A stretch of DNA of 64,000 bases. Origin: Chryseobacterium indicum (GTDB lineage: Bacteria; Bacteroidota; Bacteroidia; Flavobacteriales; Weeksellaceae). The notes under the pieces were generated by a model. It searched no databases, was not told the DNA's origin, and worked only from the letters and a program-made list of their open reading frames with translations. Position numbers and translations under genes: made by a program. Below are positions 49,001 through 57,691 of this stretch, in pieces. Numbering within the stretch: the stretch's first letter is position 1; every line of letters begins with the position of its first letter. The stretch is from assembly GCF_021504595.1 (NCBI RefSeq), contig NZ_JACSGT010000003.1, forward strand, positions 248,001-312,000. Direction: 5' to 3'.

Positions 49001-51063
49001 CCATCGCCATCAGAATCTAAATCTAATTGATTAGGAATACCATCACCGTCTAGATCACAAGCACTTGTATCAATAATCACATTGTCAATACTCCAATCAT
49101 CATAGCCCGCACTATGATTAAATGTTAATATAGCTGAATTCGGTCCTGTGTAAGGAATGTTAATCGTTATATTTTGTGTAGTATAACCCGAATTTGATGC
49201 TGTTGAAAAAGGCAAGAAAGTAGATGTAACACCAGACGTTAGAGTCTGGGTAACATTATTTATTCCTGTAGCTCTTACCGTACCATTGGTAAATGTAGCA
49301 TAAGTTGTACCATTTAAAATTATATTTAATGAAGCAGAATAACCTGCACTGTTAAAACCATCTTGTGCACCTAAAGTGAAAGATAGTTTTACCATACCAT
49401 TAGCAGCATTAAGATTATTAAGTGTCTGTGAAAGGCTAGAATTTATATTATCATTTTCATTTCTGGCAATTCCTGTTGATACGTCCCATCCTGTTCCTAT
49501 TGTCCATTCTGTGACTGGTGCATTAAATGTCCCGTTATTAATGATGGTAAAAGCAGGGCATTCGTCTGTATCAAGAATTCCGTCATTGTCATCATCTAAA
49601 TCTATCCAATTGGGATAACCATCATTATCAGAATCTAAACAGTCATTTTTAGAAGCATCCTGAGACTGACCAACCGATTGTCCGGCAGCACCAACTGTTA
49701 TCGGAATACCATTTGCATCTACTGAAGTTCCGAAATTTTGATTAGGAGTTTGTGATAATATTGTACCTGATGCAGCAGTTAACTGGGAAGAAGTAAAGTT
49801 TCCCGCTCCTTCTATTGCATCTGCACATCCGTCATTATCAGAATCTAAATCCAGACTATTAGGAATACCGTCTGCATCTGTATCACAGGTATTAATACTT
49901 ACATTATCAATAGACCAGTCATCTATTTGATTTGCTCCCATTTTAAAGGTAAGTGATCCCGAAGATGGTCCTGAATAAGGAATATTGATTGTAAATGTTT
50001 GTGATGCATAAGTTGTGGTACTTATTGCTGTAAATGGTATAAAATTAGAAGTTGCACCATTATTTAATGTTAAAGTAATATTATTATTCGTCCCCGTAGA
50101 ATTATTTGCTGTCGCAAATAATGTTCCTCCGAGATATACCTCAAGAGATCCTGTGGAATTTGTACTCCCGTCTTTTGCACCTAATGTAAATGTTAAAGGC
50201 ACCATTGCAGGAGGTATATTACTCAGTAACTGTGTTAAATTGCCAAAACCAGTTCCTATGAAGGAAGTATTTTCCACATATTTTCCCGAAGCATTATAAG
50301 TCCAGCCTCCATCATTTGTCCATGCGGGAGAAAAATTAGAATCAAAATTACCGTTGGTTACTAAATTAGTAAGTATACACTCATTGGCATCTAAAATACC
50401 ATCATTATCATCATCCAAGTCGCATTCATCAGGAATACTGTCTCCATCAGAATCAATAATACCATTACAAGCGGCAACTATTGAAGTTTCACAAATTGCG
50501 AGCAAAGCACCATTATCACCTCCATCTCCCCGCATAATAAGCTGAGTGAAAGGAGCAGGAGCTGATACAGTAAAAATACCTCCACCACCTGTTCCTGTAG
50601 AGCTGGCTCCTTGACCGGAAAGCAAAGTATTTCCAGAAATAGTGCTGAAACAACTCCCATTATCTGTAATTGTAACAGTTCCATTATTTGAGAAAAACTG
50701 AAATTTCTCGTTGTAAACACTTCCGGTAGCAGATAACAATATTACAATGTTGTTAACTGGTTTTGAAAACGTAAGAGTAGTTTGCCAAGAAGCACTATTT
50801 TGACCTGTACTATTGCCAACATATAAAGATTCTTCATTCAGAGTTAATGATGAAGATGTACCACAAACCTGATAAGGCATACTATATGACGATACATATC
50901 CTGTTGAAGAAGAATTTACAGTTATCCCGTTTACGGTTAAACTACCATTGGGTGGTATATTTGAAGTTTTAGTACAAAGCTGCCCAAAAGATGGTGTTGT
51001 GGAAACCGCAAGAAAAAAGCAGGTGAGAATTAAAACTATTAAAATTTGTTTCAGTTTTATCAT
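46039..51063 (-). CDS. Giant surface protein: TSP3 repeats and beta-propeller-like region
   Basis: 1,674 residues; signal peptide ending PSFGQ. Four thrombospondin type-3-like blocks (first at about residues 201-225, DSDGDSIPDECDLDDDNDG) are joined by NFTSSQLTAASG and VDANGIP linkers and by jelly-roll-like segments (FTLGAKDGSTNS, FTLGAQDGFNSAG). Residues about 770-1050 read as a beta-propeller-like series (SGALSPNGRYIYYTEYG, SAVKIAPDGKVYRIG). The last 110 residues share the NRVRFNTSNQP .. GMMVYDTTSNCLKVYT module with the 39916 protein. Probably a calcium-dependent adhesin or matrix protein; secretion route not shown by a T9SS domain. Confidence 0.85.
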   Translation of the reverse strand: MIKLKQILIVLILTCFFLAVSTTPSFGQLCTKTSNIPPNGSLTVNGITVNSSSTGYVSSYSMPYQVCGTSSSLTLNEESLYVGNSTGQNSASWQTTLTFSKPVNNIVILLSATGSVYNEKFQFFSNNGTVTITDNGSCFSTISGNTLLSGQGASSTGTGGGGIFTVSAPAPFTQLIMRGDGGDNGALLAICETSIVAACNGIIDSDGDSIPDECDLDDDNDGILDANECILTNLVTNGNFDSNFSPAWTNDGGWTYNASGKYVENTSFIGTGFGNLTQLLSNIPPAMVPLTFTLGAKDGSTNSTGSLEVYLGGTLFATANNSTGTNNNITLTLNNGATSNFIPFTAISTTTYASQTFTINIPYSGPSSGSLTFKMGANQIDDWSIDNVSINTCDTDADGIPNSLDLDSDNDGCADAIEGAGNFTSSQLTAASGTILSQTPNQNFGTSVDANGIPITVGAAGQSVGQSQDASKNDCLDSDNDGYPNWIDLDDDNDGILDTDECPAFTIINNGTFNAPVTEWTIGTGWDVSTGIARNENDNINSSLSQTLNNLNAANGMVKLSFTLGAQDGFNSAGYSASLNIILNGTTYATFTNGTVRATGINNVTQTLTSGVTSTFLPFSTASNSGYTTQNITINIPYTGPNSAILTFNHSAGYDDWSIDNVIIDTSACDLDGDGIPNQLDLDSDGDGCPDAIEGGAAFTSADLQNSSMAGGNSGTGYIGTPVSVTQNLGNTVGNTATTMGVPTIAGTGQTVNNATNSFVNDCITTTCSPDPYSAMQTWWLTDAQNKVRIDFQTGLPVLNNPANGTYGQGDSNTGSEASTSVTNPITGKLLFVTDGNKLFRGSDGAEAMGYAGGNNGSEEAASAIPDPKGVLGRDFIIFGNATNNTYGGLYASKYNLETNIISNKTMLVSSVYEALEVIPHTNGTDYWILVNTSDEKVKSFLYSKASGFNATPVSSIDVPNDNSVSNTTSSSFISWDPRTPGKVLIARMNKIGLANFNASTGTLGTWQVYITSTGTQKTFTGYSGALSPNGRYIYYTEYGAGGNSFLKYYDLVNNTTTILDPIPASTSAVKIAPDGKVYRIGYVGLLRQLFYINADANTPPVGPGSQLQFPTGGMSVGLQLPNNTYWACITCQSGTAAPALANTNITSNPATVGDLITLLSASNKPAGTVITIHSSAVPTDANKLVNSTAIVAGTTYYAAFYDGLAICYSPTTVVNVKSSTITDITCSNNGTFENSTDDFLQFKITPATTANYSVTATYNGSPVSVKQLNNSAATNIMGGLPSYFKVANGTLPVGNNFVITITPTTGTPETLIFTNTGTCSTACTSASSGNTVTYYYYSPVIGQQDSVIEPALLPKFDQSNGRLLTNVSIEYGANYMGGAIIESTATTSQLTNYQESSINTFSISGYTLNRTVSLFNTGLVTIPAGISVPAQGSWLGDISGRTVDRMLISPDANWLGNLLSAGQNPTTSTNWVTNITGNPTHDDDMIILNNNFIPSTNTVNYSAQADLNNFIGTGNLSSSFSNIISTSLAGSSNLSFTQRLARSYFYKVTYTYDCGLVPTSCYKPAVTDSNAYPTKHGITSLGRAGTDSDNWPMVRQSAWTALESKTKGFVVNRVRFNTSNQPVADDGITLVITSPVEGMMVYDTTSNCLKVYTSNDGGFSFAWHCMSTQACPQ

Positions 51064-51199
51064 TTGTTTGTTTTATAAGTGTATTCACGGCATAACGGAT
51101 TACTTGGCTATACTGCCAATAATCTCATTATGCACCTATAATTAAATTGTGTTTGAAAAAATATCAGAACTTAAGTTGCATGTGTTTTTGCAACAATAT

Positions 51200-51886
51200 T
51201 TAAATACTTTTATGAAATGTAGGAGGTCTTACAGAATACTTCCCGGAAAAGTAGTGAACCTTAATATTGGGATTATTATATATAAAGACTTGTTTTTCTG
51301 CGAATAAAAATAAATTATGTAATAGTTTTACAGAGTAATTTATTGTTTTTGAAACAGACAGAACCCTACAAGGCGAGAGAACAACCTTTTCCTTTTCACT
51401 CTGAGAAATCCTTTCAGAATTTTGTTTGGAACTGTAATAACTTGCAGATAATGATTGCCTGAAAGATTTTACCGTAGATTTATTGTCTTCCGGCTCTTTA
51501 AATATTTTTTTATATTCCGAAAATGTTCCTCTCGTTTCTGCTTTTTTTATTTTAAAGTTTCCTGAAGCTCGATTGTTATAAAGTTCAATACTATCTGCTG
51601 TAAAAATTTCAGTATCCCGATTCCTTACAATTAATTTTTCGAGATTAAATTTTCTATTGGCAGATGAATCCTCAGCATTAAAAATAATGACATTACCGGT
51701 TGCTGATAGATATAATGAATCTTTCTTATCACTTTCAATTACTTTTGCAGGAAGAAAATTATAAAATACTATTGCCAAAAATACAGCTAAAGACTTTACC
51801 TTATTGAAGGTAAAATCTAAAGTGAGTAATTGTTTGGTACATCCAGATATCATCAAAGTATTTTGCTTTACTGAATTGATAAACAT
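51200..51886 (-). CDS. Secreted or membrane-associated protein of unknown function
   Basis: 228 residues. A hydrophobic segment near residues 30-45 could be a late signal; translation may start at an internal ATG. A central SLYLSATGNVIIFNAEDSS segment is followed by a charged tail. No family recognised. Located between the giant surface gene and the TPR-type regulators. Confidence 0.45.
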   Translation of the reverse strand: MFINSVKQNTLMISGCTKQLLTLDFTFNKVKSLAVFLAIVFYNFLPAKVIESDKKDSLYLSATGNVIIFNAEDSSANRKFNLEKLIVRNRDTEIFTADSIELYNNRASGNFKIKKAETRGTFSEYKKIFKEPEDNKSTVKSFRQSLSASYYSSKQNSERISQSEKEKVVLSPCRVLSVSKTINYSVKLLHNLFLFAEKQVFIYNNPNIKVHYFSGKYSVRPPTFHKSI

Positions 51887-52050
51887 TAATGGATTATCAA
51901 CACTGCAAAATTACTTTTTCAATACTTTCTTACATATTACATGAAGTCACAACTCTACACAAAATATAAAATTAAATACTCAAATGCTACACAAACTTAA
52001 AATACGGTAAAAAAAAGATGATTTTTTTTACATTTTGATAATTATTAAGA

Positions 52051-53520
52051 TTATTTGTCTGCCATCCAATGATAAAGATTTTCACTGGATAAGATATTTA
52101 ATTTTTTTCTTATTCTGTACTTTTTGGAGTCTACTGCCCTTACAGAAATTTTTTTTGAGGCAGCAATTTGCTGGCTATTAAGTTTAAGTTTTAATAAGGC
52201 GCAAAACTCAATATCAGAATTAATCAATGCAGGATTAATTCGTAATAAGCTTTCTTTAAATTCGGGATACAATTCTAAAAAACTTGGCAAAAAAGCAATA
52301 TTATTTTCTAAAGCCAATTTGCGGAGTTCCTGGTTTTTCTCATTCAAAGAAGCATCGCCAGTATTATTATCCTCAGAAAAGTGATCATTATTTTTATTTT
52401 TTCTCCTAAAAAATATGAACAATAAAAACAGAACGAGAAGAGCAGCGAGGATTAAATATATAAACATAAATCTCGTTTCTCCAGATTTCACTAAACCTTC
52501 CGATGGTAAAATGGGTTTTACCTCATCTTCTTTTCTAGGCTGAAAAACAAGCTTTTCTATCGTTTTATTTTCTTTTTTAACCACAGAATCCTTTAGAGTG
52601 GTATATTTATTAAGATATTGAACTTGTTTCTCTTCATTCTTCTTATCTTCATAAATTTTAGCAATGTTTGGATAGATAGCTTCCTTAAGCAACAAATTAT
52701 TAGATTGATCTGCATATTTTTCTGCCAGTTTGTAATGCTCTAATGCTGTATCCAGGTAATTTTTTGTATTTTTCTGATAATTGTATATGAAATCGGCTTT
52801 TGTTTTATGGTAAAATGAAAGATCAAATAAGTTATCTGTCTGGTTTATATATTTCTCCTGAATATTTATGTAATGTTCTAACTTTTTAAAATCTTTAGCG
52901 GTTTTGTAATAAACACAGAATAATCTTGCTGTTGACAAAATAATTATAGGCTTTTCTTTTTCAGAATTCGGAAGCAATAAAGCCGCTTTCATTCTTTTCC
53001 CAGCATAATGATGGACAGAGTCTTCCATATTCTGGTTTCCGTATAAATTAATGTATCTGCCATAAAAGAGAGTCTCCATCAATCTTCTTTTATTAATATC
53101 CTTAATTTTAGGAATCAGCTTTAAATTCTGATCTAATACCTTTTGAGTTTCCGCATATAATTTTAATGCATTCAGCATTGCTGCCTCTATGGTCTTGGCT
53201 CTTGCCATAGAGTAATAATCTTCTATGTCATTAGATAAAGTTATAGCTTCATTCAGGTCTGGCTGTACTTTATCAAAGTCTTTAATATTTACTCTATGAG
53301 CTGCTCTGCGCAAAAGCGCATTAATTTGCCCTTTTTTATAATCTATTTCTTTTGATTGATAATAGAGTTCCGTGGTAATCGCTTCAATTTTGTCTGCATT
53401 CCCGGAATTGGTTGTAAAAATCGTATTCTGAAGGCTATCAATCTGTTTTTCGGTTAACTTTCTCTGAGAAAATCCTTCAATGCATATTAAGATAAAAAAA
53501 AGAAGATATTTTTTTGTCAT
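52051..53520 (-). CDS. TPR-membrane-LuxR-like one-component regulator
   Basis: 489 residues; signal peptide ending GFSQ, TPR-like helical array (about 30-330), one transmembrane helix (347-368), then a cytoplasmic tail with a LuxR-like helix-turn-helix at the end (DIEFCALLKLKLNSQQIAAS, KISVRAVDSKKYRIRKKLN). Paralogue of 53827 (next gene, 300 nt away) and 9116. Probably senses a periplasmic signal; the surface genes nearby are plausible targets. Confidence 0.8.
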   Translation of the reverse strand: MTKKYLLFFILICIEGFSQRKLTEKQIDSLQNTIFTTNSGNADKIEAITTELYYQSKEIDYKKGQINALLRRAAHRVNIKDFDKVQPDLNEAITLSNDIEDYYSMARAKTIEAAMLNALKLYAETQKVLDQNLKLIPKIKDINKRRLMETLFYGRYINLYGNQNMEDSVHHYAGKRMKAALLLPNSEKEKPIIILSTARLFCVYYKTAKDFKKLEHYINIQEKYINQTDNLFDLSFYHKTKADFIYNYQKNTKNYLDTALEHYKLAEKYADQSNNLLLKEAIYPNIAKIYEDKKNEEKQVQYLNKYTTLKDSVVKKENKTIEKLVFQPRKEDEVKPILPSEGLVKSGETRFMFIYLILAALLVLFLLFIFFRRKNKNNDHFSEDNNTGDASLNEKNQELRKLALENNIAFLPSFLELYPEFKESLLRINPALINSDIEFCALLKLKLNSQQIAASKKISVRAVDSKKYRIRKKLNILSSENLYHWMADK

Positions 53521-53826
53521 TTACTTAGTTTTCAAATTATTACTCATATATATTTAAAAATTTACAACTCTAATATTTATATAATTTAAAAAATAAATAA
53601 GAGCTTAATTGATTGTAAATTTAGATTTTACAGCAATCTTTTAAGTGCTTTACTAATTGTGCTAAAGATATGAAAATAGTTCCTATACCTACTTGTATAT
53701 TTGTGGTATCATTCAAAATTGTAGTTGAATTACTTATCAGTTACTTTTTAGCTATGATTTTTCAGCTATTACAAAAAGGTAGAAAATTATTACTATAGAA
53801 AGATCGATTTATTCCCTATTTAAGAA
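53521..53826. other. Intergenic region between two TPR regulators
   Basis: About 305 AT-rich bases without a gene. I saw no clear promoter box on the minus strand. Confidence 0.5.
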
Positions 53827-55230
53827 TTAAATGTTAGAAAACCATACATACATATTTTCATCCTGTGTTATATGAAGAGCTTTTCTTATTCTGTATTTTC
53901 TTCCTTCAATAGCTCTTACAGAAGTGTTTTTAATACTGGCGATTTGTTTGGTAGAAAAGTGAAGCTTGATATAGGCACAAATTTCCAAATCCAAAGACTT
54001 TAAAGTCGGATTTATTCTCAAAATATTATCTTCAAAATCAGGAAAAGCTTCTTTAAACTTATTATAGAAGGCTGGATTTTTTTCGTTGGCAAGTAAAGTA
54101 AGTTCAGAAATAGAAATCTTCTCAATAAGATCTGGACCATGATCTTCTGTATTTTGTATTGAAGACTTCCTCAAAAAAATATTTTTTTTGTAAAATACAA
54201 AAATAATAAGACAAAAAACAATAACAAAAAAAACAATGTATGTCTTATTTTCTTCAGAAAAAGAACTTTGATTGTAATCATTTAAATCTATTCTATCAAT
54301 CTGGGACTTCTTTATTTCATCTAAACTATTTTTTATTTTTCTACTTTCTTTCAAGTACTTTATATATTGTTTTAAATCTTTTTTACGATTATAATAATTG
54401 GCAATATCGTCATAAACTCTGGCTTTTAGCTGTGCAAAACCTATTTTTGAAGCTGCTGAATCGGCTCTAACATAATAGTCTAGAACTTTTTCATCATCTT
54501 TCTTTAAGCTGAGTGCTTTTCCCATCAAAAATAAAAATTCTGCCTCAAGAAAATGATTTTTATGTATCCTCTCAACTGCATTTAAATGACTAATTGCTTT
54601 ATCCGGAATATTCTCTGTGATACAAAACTCTGCCAATTTTAAATGACTTTGTGTGGTAAAATCATTTTTGTAAATGGAAGACACAGAAATCTCTTTAGAA
54701 ATCTGGAAAAGATTTGTAAGATGGTAAAAGACCGAATCTTTCTTATTCTGAAACTGATAATACTCTGCTAAATATTTATGGTTATTATAATTTATTATAT
54801 TTTTTTCTTCTCTGTCTGATATATTATGGCTGTACTTTATACTTTCGATAAGTTTTTTTCTGCTTTCTTCCAAAAGACCTAATTCTGCAAAAGCAGTTCC
54901 TATATAACTTTTAACAACCGATAAAGAGACATAATCGTCTGTATAGTCCGCAATCTTTTCTGCTTTTCGTCCTTTTTCTATAATTTCGTCATAACTTTCT
55001 TTTTTGTTAATATAATAATTACAAAGCAGCAACAATGCGTTAATTTGTCCTTTTTTATAGTCAATATCTTTCGCTTGATAATACACTTCTGTTAATTCTT
55101 TCTCTTTATTTTCAAATTTTGCTTTACTATAAACTGCTATTTTATCATCAATTTGTTTAATAGCATCTTTGCTCTGACCAAATAGTAAAATTGAAACCAA
55201 AAGATAAAAAAAGGATATAAATTTCTTCAT
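53827..55230 (-). CDS. TPR-membrane-LuxR-like one-component regulator
   Basis: 467 residues with the same layout as the 52051 protein: signal peptide ending LFGQ, TPR-like helices, one transmembrane helix at about 331-348 (YIVFFVIVFCLIIFVFY), and a C-terminal LuxR-like helix-turn-helix (DLEICAYIKLHFSTKQIASI, NTSVRAIEGRKYRIRKAL). Tandem duplicate of the neighbour. Confidence 0.8.
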   Translation of the reverse strand: MKKFISFFYLLVSILLFGQSKDAIKQIDDKIAVYSKAKFENKEKELTEVYYQAKDIDYKKGQINALLLLCNYYINKKESYDEIIEKGRKAEKIADYTDDYVSLSVVKSYIGTAFAELGLLEESRKKLIESIKYSHNISDREEKNIINYNNHKYLAEYYQFQNKKDSVFYHLTNLFQISKEISVSSIYKNDFTTQSHLKLAEFCITENIPDKAISHLNAVERIHKNHFLEAEFLFLMGKALSLKKDDEKVLDYYVRADSAASKIGFAQLKARVYDDIANYYNRKKDLKQYIKYLKESRKIKNSLDEIKKSQIDRIDLNDYNQSSFSEENKTYIVFFVIVFCLIIFVFYKKNIFLRKSSIQNTEDHGPDLIEKISISELTLLANEKNPAFYNKFKEAFPDFEDNILRINPTLKSLDLEICAYIKLHFSTKQIASIKNTSVRAIEGRKYRIRKALHITQDENMYVWFSNI

Positions 55231-55413
55231 TTAATTATATCTTTAATCAACAAAAATACTTTTTTATCTAAACTTGTTTATTTTTTTCCGAATAAATTAA
55301 TTGCTCTAAAAATAATAATACTTATTTAATTATTTGTTAAGTCTGGGCAAATCATTGAGAAATGTCAATAATTTCCTTAGCATCATACTTTTGAATTAGT
55401 ATACATATAAAAA

Positions 55414-55439
55414 AAGCACCTACATTTCTGTAAGTGCTT
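55414..55439 (-). terminator. Terminator after tRNA(CAU)
   Basis: AAGCAC.TACA/TGTA.GTGCTT stem with a 4-nt loop and a T run on the minus strand, 12 nt after the tRNA. Confidence 0.85.
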
Positions 55440-55450
55440 GATTTAAAAAG

Positions 55451-55524
55451 TGGTCCCACCTGGGCTCGAACCAGGGACCACCTGATTATGAGTCAGGTGC
55501 TCTAACCAACTGAGCTATAGGACC
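55451..55524 (-). tRNA. tRNA with CAU anticodon (Met, or Ile2)
   Basis: All arms pair: acceptor GGTCCTA-type 5' strand with TGGGACC, D-arm AGCTCAGTTGGTTAGAGC, anticodon stem CCTGA/TCAGG with loop CTCATAA, and T-arm CCTGG/CCAGG with TTCGAGC. CCA is not encoded. The CAU anticodon alone cannot separate elongator Met from lysidine-modified Ile2. Confidence 0.93.
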
Positions 55525-55586
55525 TCAAAACTTGGTTAAATTTTGTGTTTGCAAAAATAGTAAAATTTCTTTCACTACAAAATTTT

Positions 55587-55985
55587 TTATTGCTTTTCTT
55601 GGCAAAGTTCTACCAGTACGCCGTTTGTGGATTTAGGATGAAGGAAGACAACTAATTTATTATCAGCACCTTCTTTCGGCTCTTCTGAGATAAATTCAAA
55701 ACCTTCTTTTTTCAGTCTTTGCACTTCCTCCAGAATATTTTCCACACCAAAAGCCAGATGATGGATGCCCTCTCCCTTTTTTTCAATAAACTTTGAGATC
55801 GGGCTATCTTCTTTACTCGCCTCCAAAAGCTCAATTTTGCTTTCTCCGGCAGCATAAAAAGAAGTAACCACCCCTTCTCTTTCCACAGATTCCTGTTTGT
55901 AAGATTCCTTTCCTAAGAGCTTTGCAAAAAGTTCATCAGAAACGCCTAAAGATTTTACGGCAATGCCGATATGTTCTAATTTCAT
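55587..55985 (-). CDS. mce: Methylmalonyl-CoA epimerase
   Basis: 132 residues, the usual length for this vicinal-oxygen-chelate enzyme. Metal ligands are visible: His5 (EHIGIAV), the HHLAFGV histidine and the C-terminal Glu in VLVELCQ. It interconverts (2R)- and (2S)-methylmalonyl-CoA in propionyl-CoA metabolism, in the cytoplasm. A single gene, divergent from rbfA. Confidence 0.92.
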   Translation of the reverse strand: MKLEHIGIAVKSLGVSDELFAKLLGKESYKQESVEREGVVTSFYAAGESKIELLEASKEDSPISKFIEKKGEGIHHLAFGVENILEEVQRLKKEGFEFISEEPKEGADNKLVVFLHPKSTNGVLVELCQEKQ

Positions 55986-56059
55986 AAATATTTAAATAAA
56001 TTAAGTCGTAAATTTGATACAGCGACCAGATTTCAAAGTATCAATTCAAACAAAAGTAC

Positions 56060-56067
56060 TAAATTTG
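56060..56067 (+). promoter_or_regulatory. -7 box of rbfA (TAAATTTG)
   Basis: Matches the TANNTTTG consensus 8 nt before the rbfA ATG, so the transcript would have almost no leader. No clear -33 element is seen. Confidence 0.4.
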
Positions 56068-56075
56068 CAGAAATT

Positions 56076-56435
56076 ATGGAAAGTAACAGACAAAGAAAAG
56101 TAGCACAGATTATACAGGAAGATTTCGCAGAACTTTTCCGCAAACAGGCTTCAGAAAGCAGACAAAGCATTCTGGTAACGGTTTCAGATGTAAAAGTAAC
56201 AGCGGATCTGGGTATTGCCAAAATTTATTTAAGCATATTTCCGCAGGAACACCGCAAAGCTGTAATGAAGGAAATTGAGGAGAACAAGGCACAATACAGA
56301 AACTTCATCGGTCAGAAAATGGCGAAGCAGGTTCGTGTAATTCCTAATCTTAATTTCTACTTAGACACTTCTCTGGACGACGTTGAAAAACTGGAACGAG
56401 AATTGAGAGGTGAAGGTGACAACCCTATTCTGTAG
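56076..56435 (+). CDS. rbfA: Ribosome-binding factor A
   Basis: 119 residues with the RbfA KH-like fold: RQRKVAQIIQEDFAELF, VTVSDVKVTADLGIAKIYLS, and the C-terminal RVIPNLNFYLD segment. It matures the 30S subunit by acting on the 5' end of 16S rRNA. The permease gene starts 3 nt after its stop. Confidence 0.95.
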   Translation: MESNRQRKVAQIIQEDFAELFRKQASESRQSILVTVSDVKVTADLGIAKIYLSIFPQEHRKAVMKEIEENKAQYRNFIGQKMAKQVRVIPNLNFYLDTSLDDVEKLERELRGEGDNPIL

Positions 56436-56438
56436 CCC

Positions 56439-57644
56439 TTGAAAAACATTGCATTTTATATCGCTTCCCGATACCTTTTGTCTAAAAAAGGCAGTACTGC
56501 CGTTACGTTTATTACGTGGCTGGCGGTTGGTGCGATGACGGTTGCCGTTACTGCAATGTTCGTTATTATTTCAGTCTTTTCGGGGCTTGAAGACCTCAAT
56601 AAAGAATTGATTTCAAATCTCCATGCCGATCTTACCCTTAAAAGTGCTTCCGGAAAAACGCTGAAAGATTTTGATAAAATAAATTCCGTTCTCAAAAACA
56701 ATAAAGAGATCAGCAATTTTTCGAGAGTTATTGAAGAAAAGGTGTATATTAGCTACAACGGAAAGGGAGATATTGCTTATCTGAGAGGTGTAGATTCTGC
56801 TTATACGAAAGTAAATCCCATCAACAAAGATGTTTTTTACGGCGCTTATCCGAGCTTTAAATATTCCAATGAAGTTTTAATGGAAAACTCTCTGGATAAC
56901 AGACTTTCGATTCCTGTACCCTCAACTTCGGATTATGCAACGATTTTTATGCCGAAACCGGGAACCGGCATCATCAATAAAGAAGAAGATATTTATAACA
57001 AAAAAGACATTCTCGTCTCAGGAGTTTTTGCAGGAAAAGACCAGCTGGACAATTATATTATTGCTCCTGTTGAATTAACTGAAGAGCTGTTAAACCTCCC
57101 AAAGCACTCTGCCTATCAAATCGTTATTAAATTAAAGAATCCGGAAAATGCAGATTCTGTAAAACAAAAGCTGATTTCGTCTCTTGGAAAAGGTATTGAA
57201 ATAAAAACAAAAGAAGAAGAAAATGCAGCATTCTGGAAAATGATTAATACAGAAAAGCTGTTTATTTATTTAATTTTTGCATTGGTTATATTCATTACAA
57301 CATTCAATTTAGCAGGTGCCATTATTATTCTTCAGCTTGATAAAAAAGAACAGGCAAAATCCCTTATTTCCTTAGGGTTTCCGTTAAGTCATTTAAGACA
57401 GGTCTATTTCTATACCGGAGTTTTAATTGTTATTCTAGGAATTATTTCGGGTTTAATTTTAGGAACGGGGCTCTGCTATTTCCAGCAGTTCACAGAGTTC
57501 TTTAAAGCCAACGAAACCTTACCTTTTCCGGTGAAAATAGTGGGTAAAAATTATCTTATTGTTGCCGTTACCGCATCGTTATTCGGTTTTGGAATTTCAT
57601 GGGCATTTTCTAAGATCAGCAAAGATTATATTACTAAAAATTAA
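56439..57644 (+). CDS. LolC/E- or FtsX-like ABC transporter permease (TTG start)
   Basis: 401 residues. The start is TTG, three nucleotides after the rbfA stop. One N-terminal helix, a large periplasmic domain (about 50-265) and three C-terminal helices with the FtsX-core (LIFALVIFITTFNLAGAIII, KSLISLGFPLSHLRQVYFY). The MacB/LolC type: likely lipoprotein sorting or an export function with an ATPase encoded elsewhere. Coupled to rbfA, an arrangement I recall from other flavobacteria. Confidence 0.85.
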   Translation: MKNIAFYIASRYLLSKKGSTAVTFITWLAVGAMTVAVTAMFVIISVFSGLEDLNKELISNLHADLTLKSASGKTLKDFDKINSVLKNNKEISNFSRVIEEKVYISYNGKGDIAYLRGVDSAYTKVNPINKDVFYGAYPSFKYSNEVLMENSLDNRLSIPVPSTSDYATIFMPKPGTGIINKEEDIYNKKDILVSGVFAGKDQLDNYIIAPVELTEELLNLPKHSAYQIVIKLKNPENADSVKQKLISSLGKGIEIKTKEEENAAFWKMINTEKLFIYLIFALVIFITTFNLAGAIIILQLDKKEQAKSLISLGFPLSHLRQVYFYTGVLIVILGIISGLILGTGLCYFQQFTEFFKANETLPFPVKIVGKNYLIVAVTASLFGFGISWAFSKISKDYITKN

Positions 57645-57666
57645 TACATAAGCTTTCATTTTTTCG

Positions 57667-57674
57667 TATCTTTG
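57667..57674 (+). promoter_or_regulatory. -7 box of the endonuclease gene (TATCTTTG)
   Basis: Exact TANNTTTG match 18 nt before the ATG at 57692. The TTG-type -33 element is not obvious. Confidence 0.5.
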
Positions 57675-57691
57675 CGTCCCAATTTTTAAAA

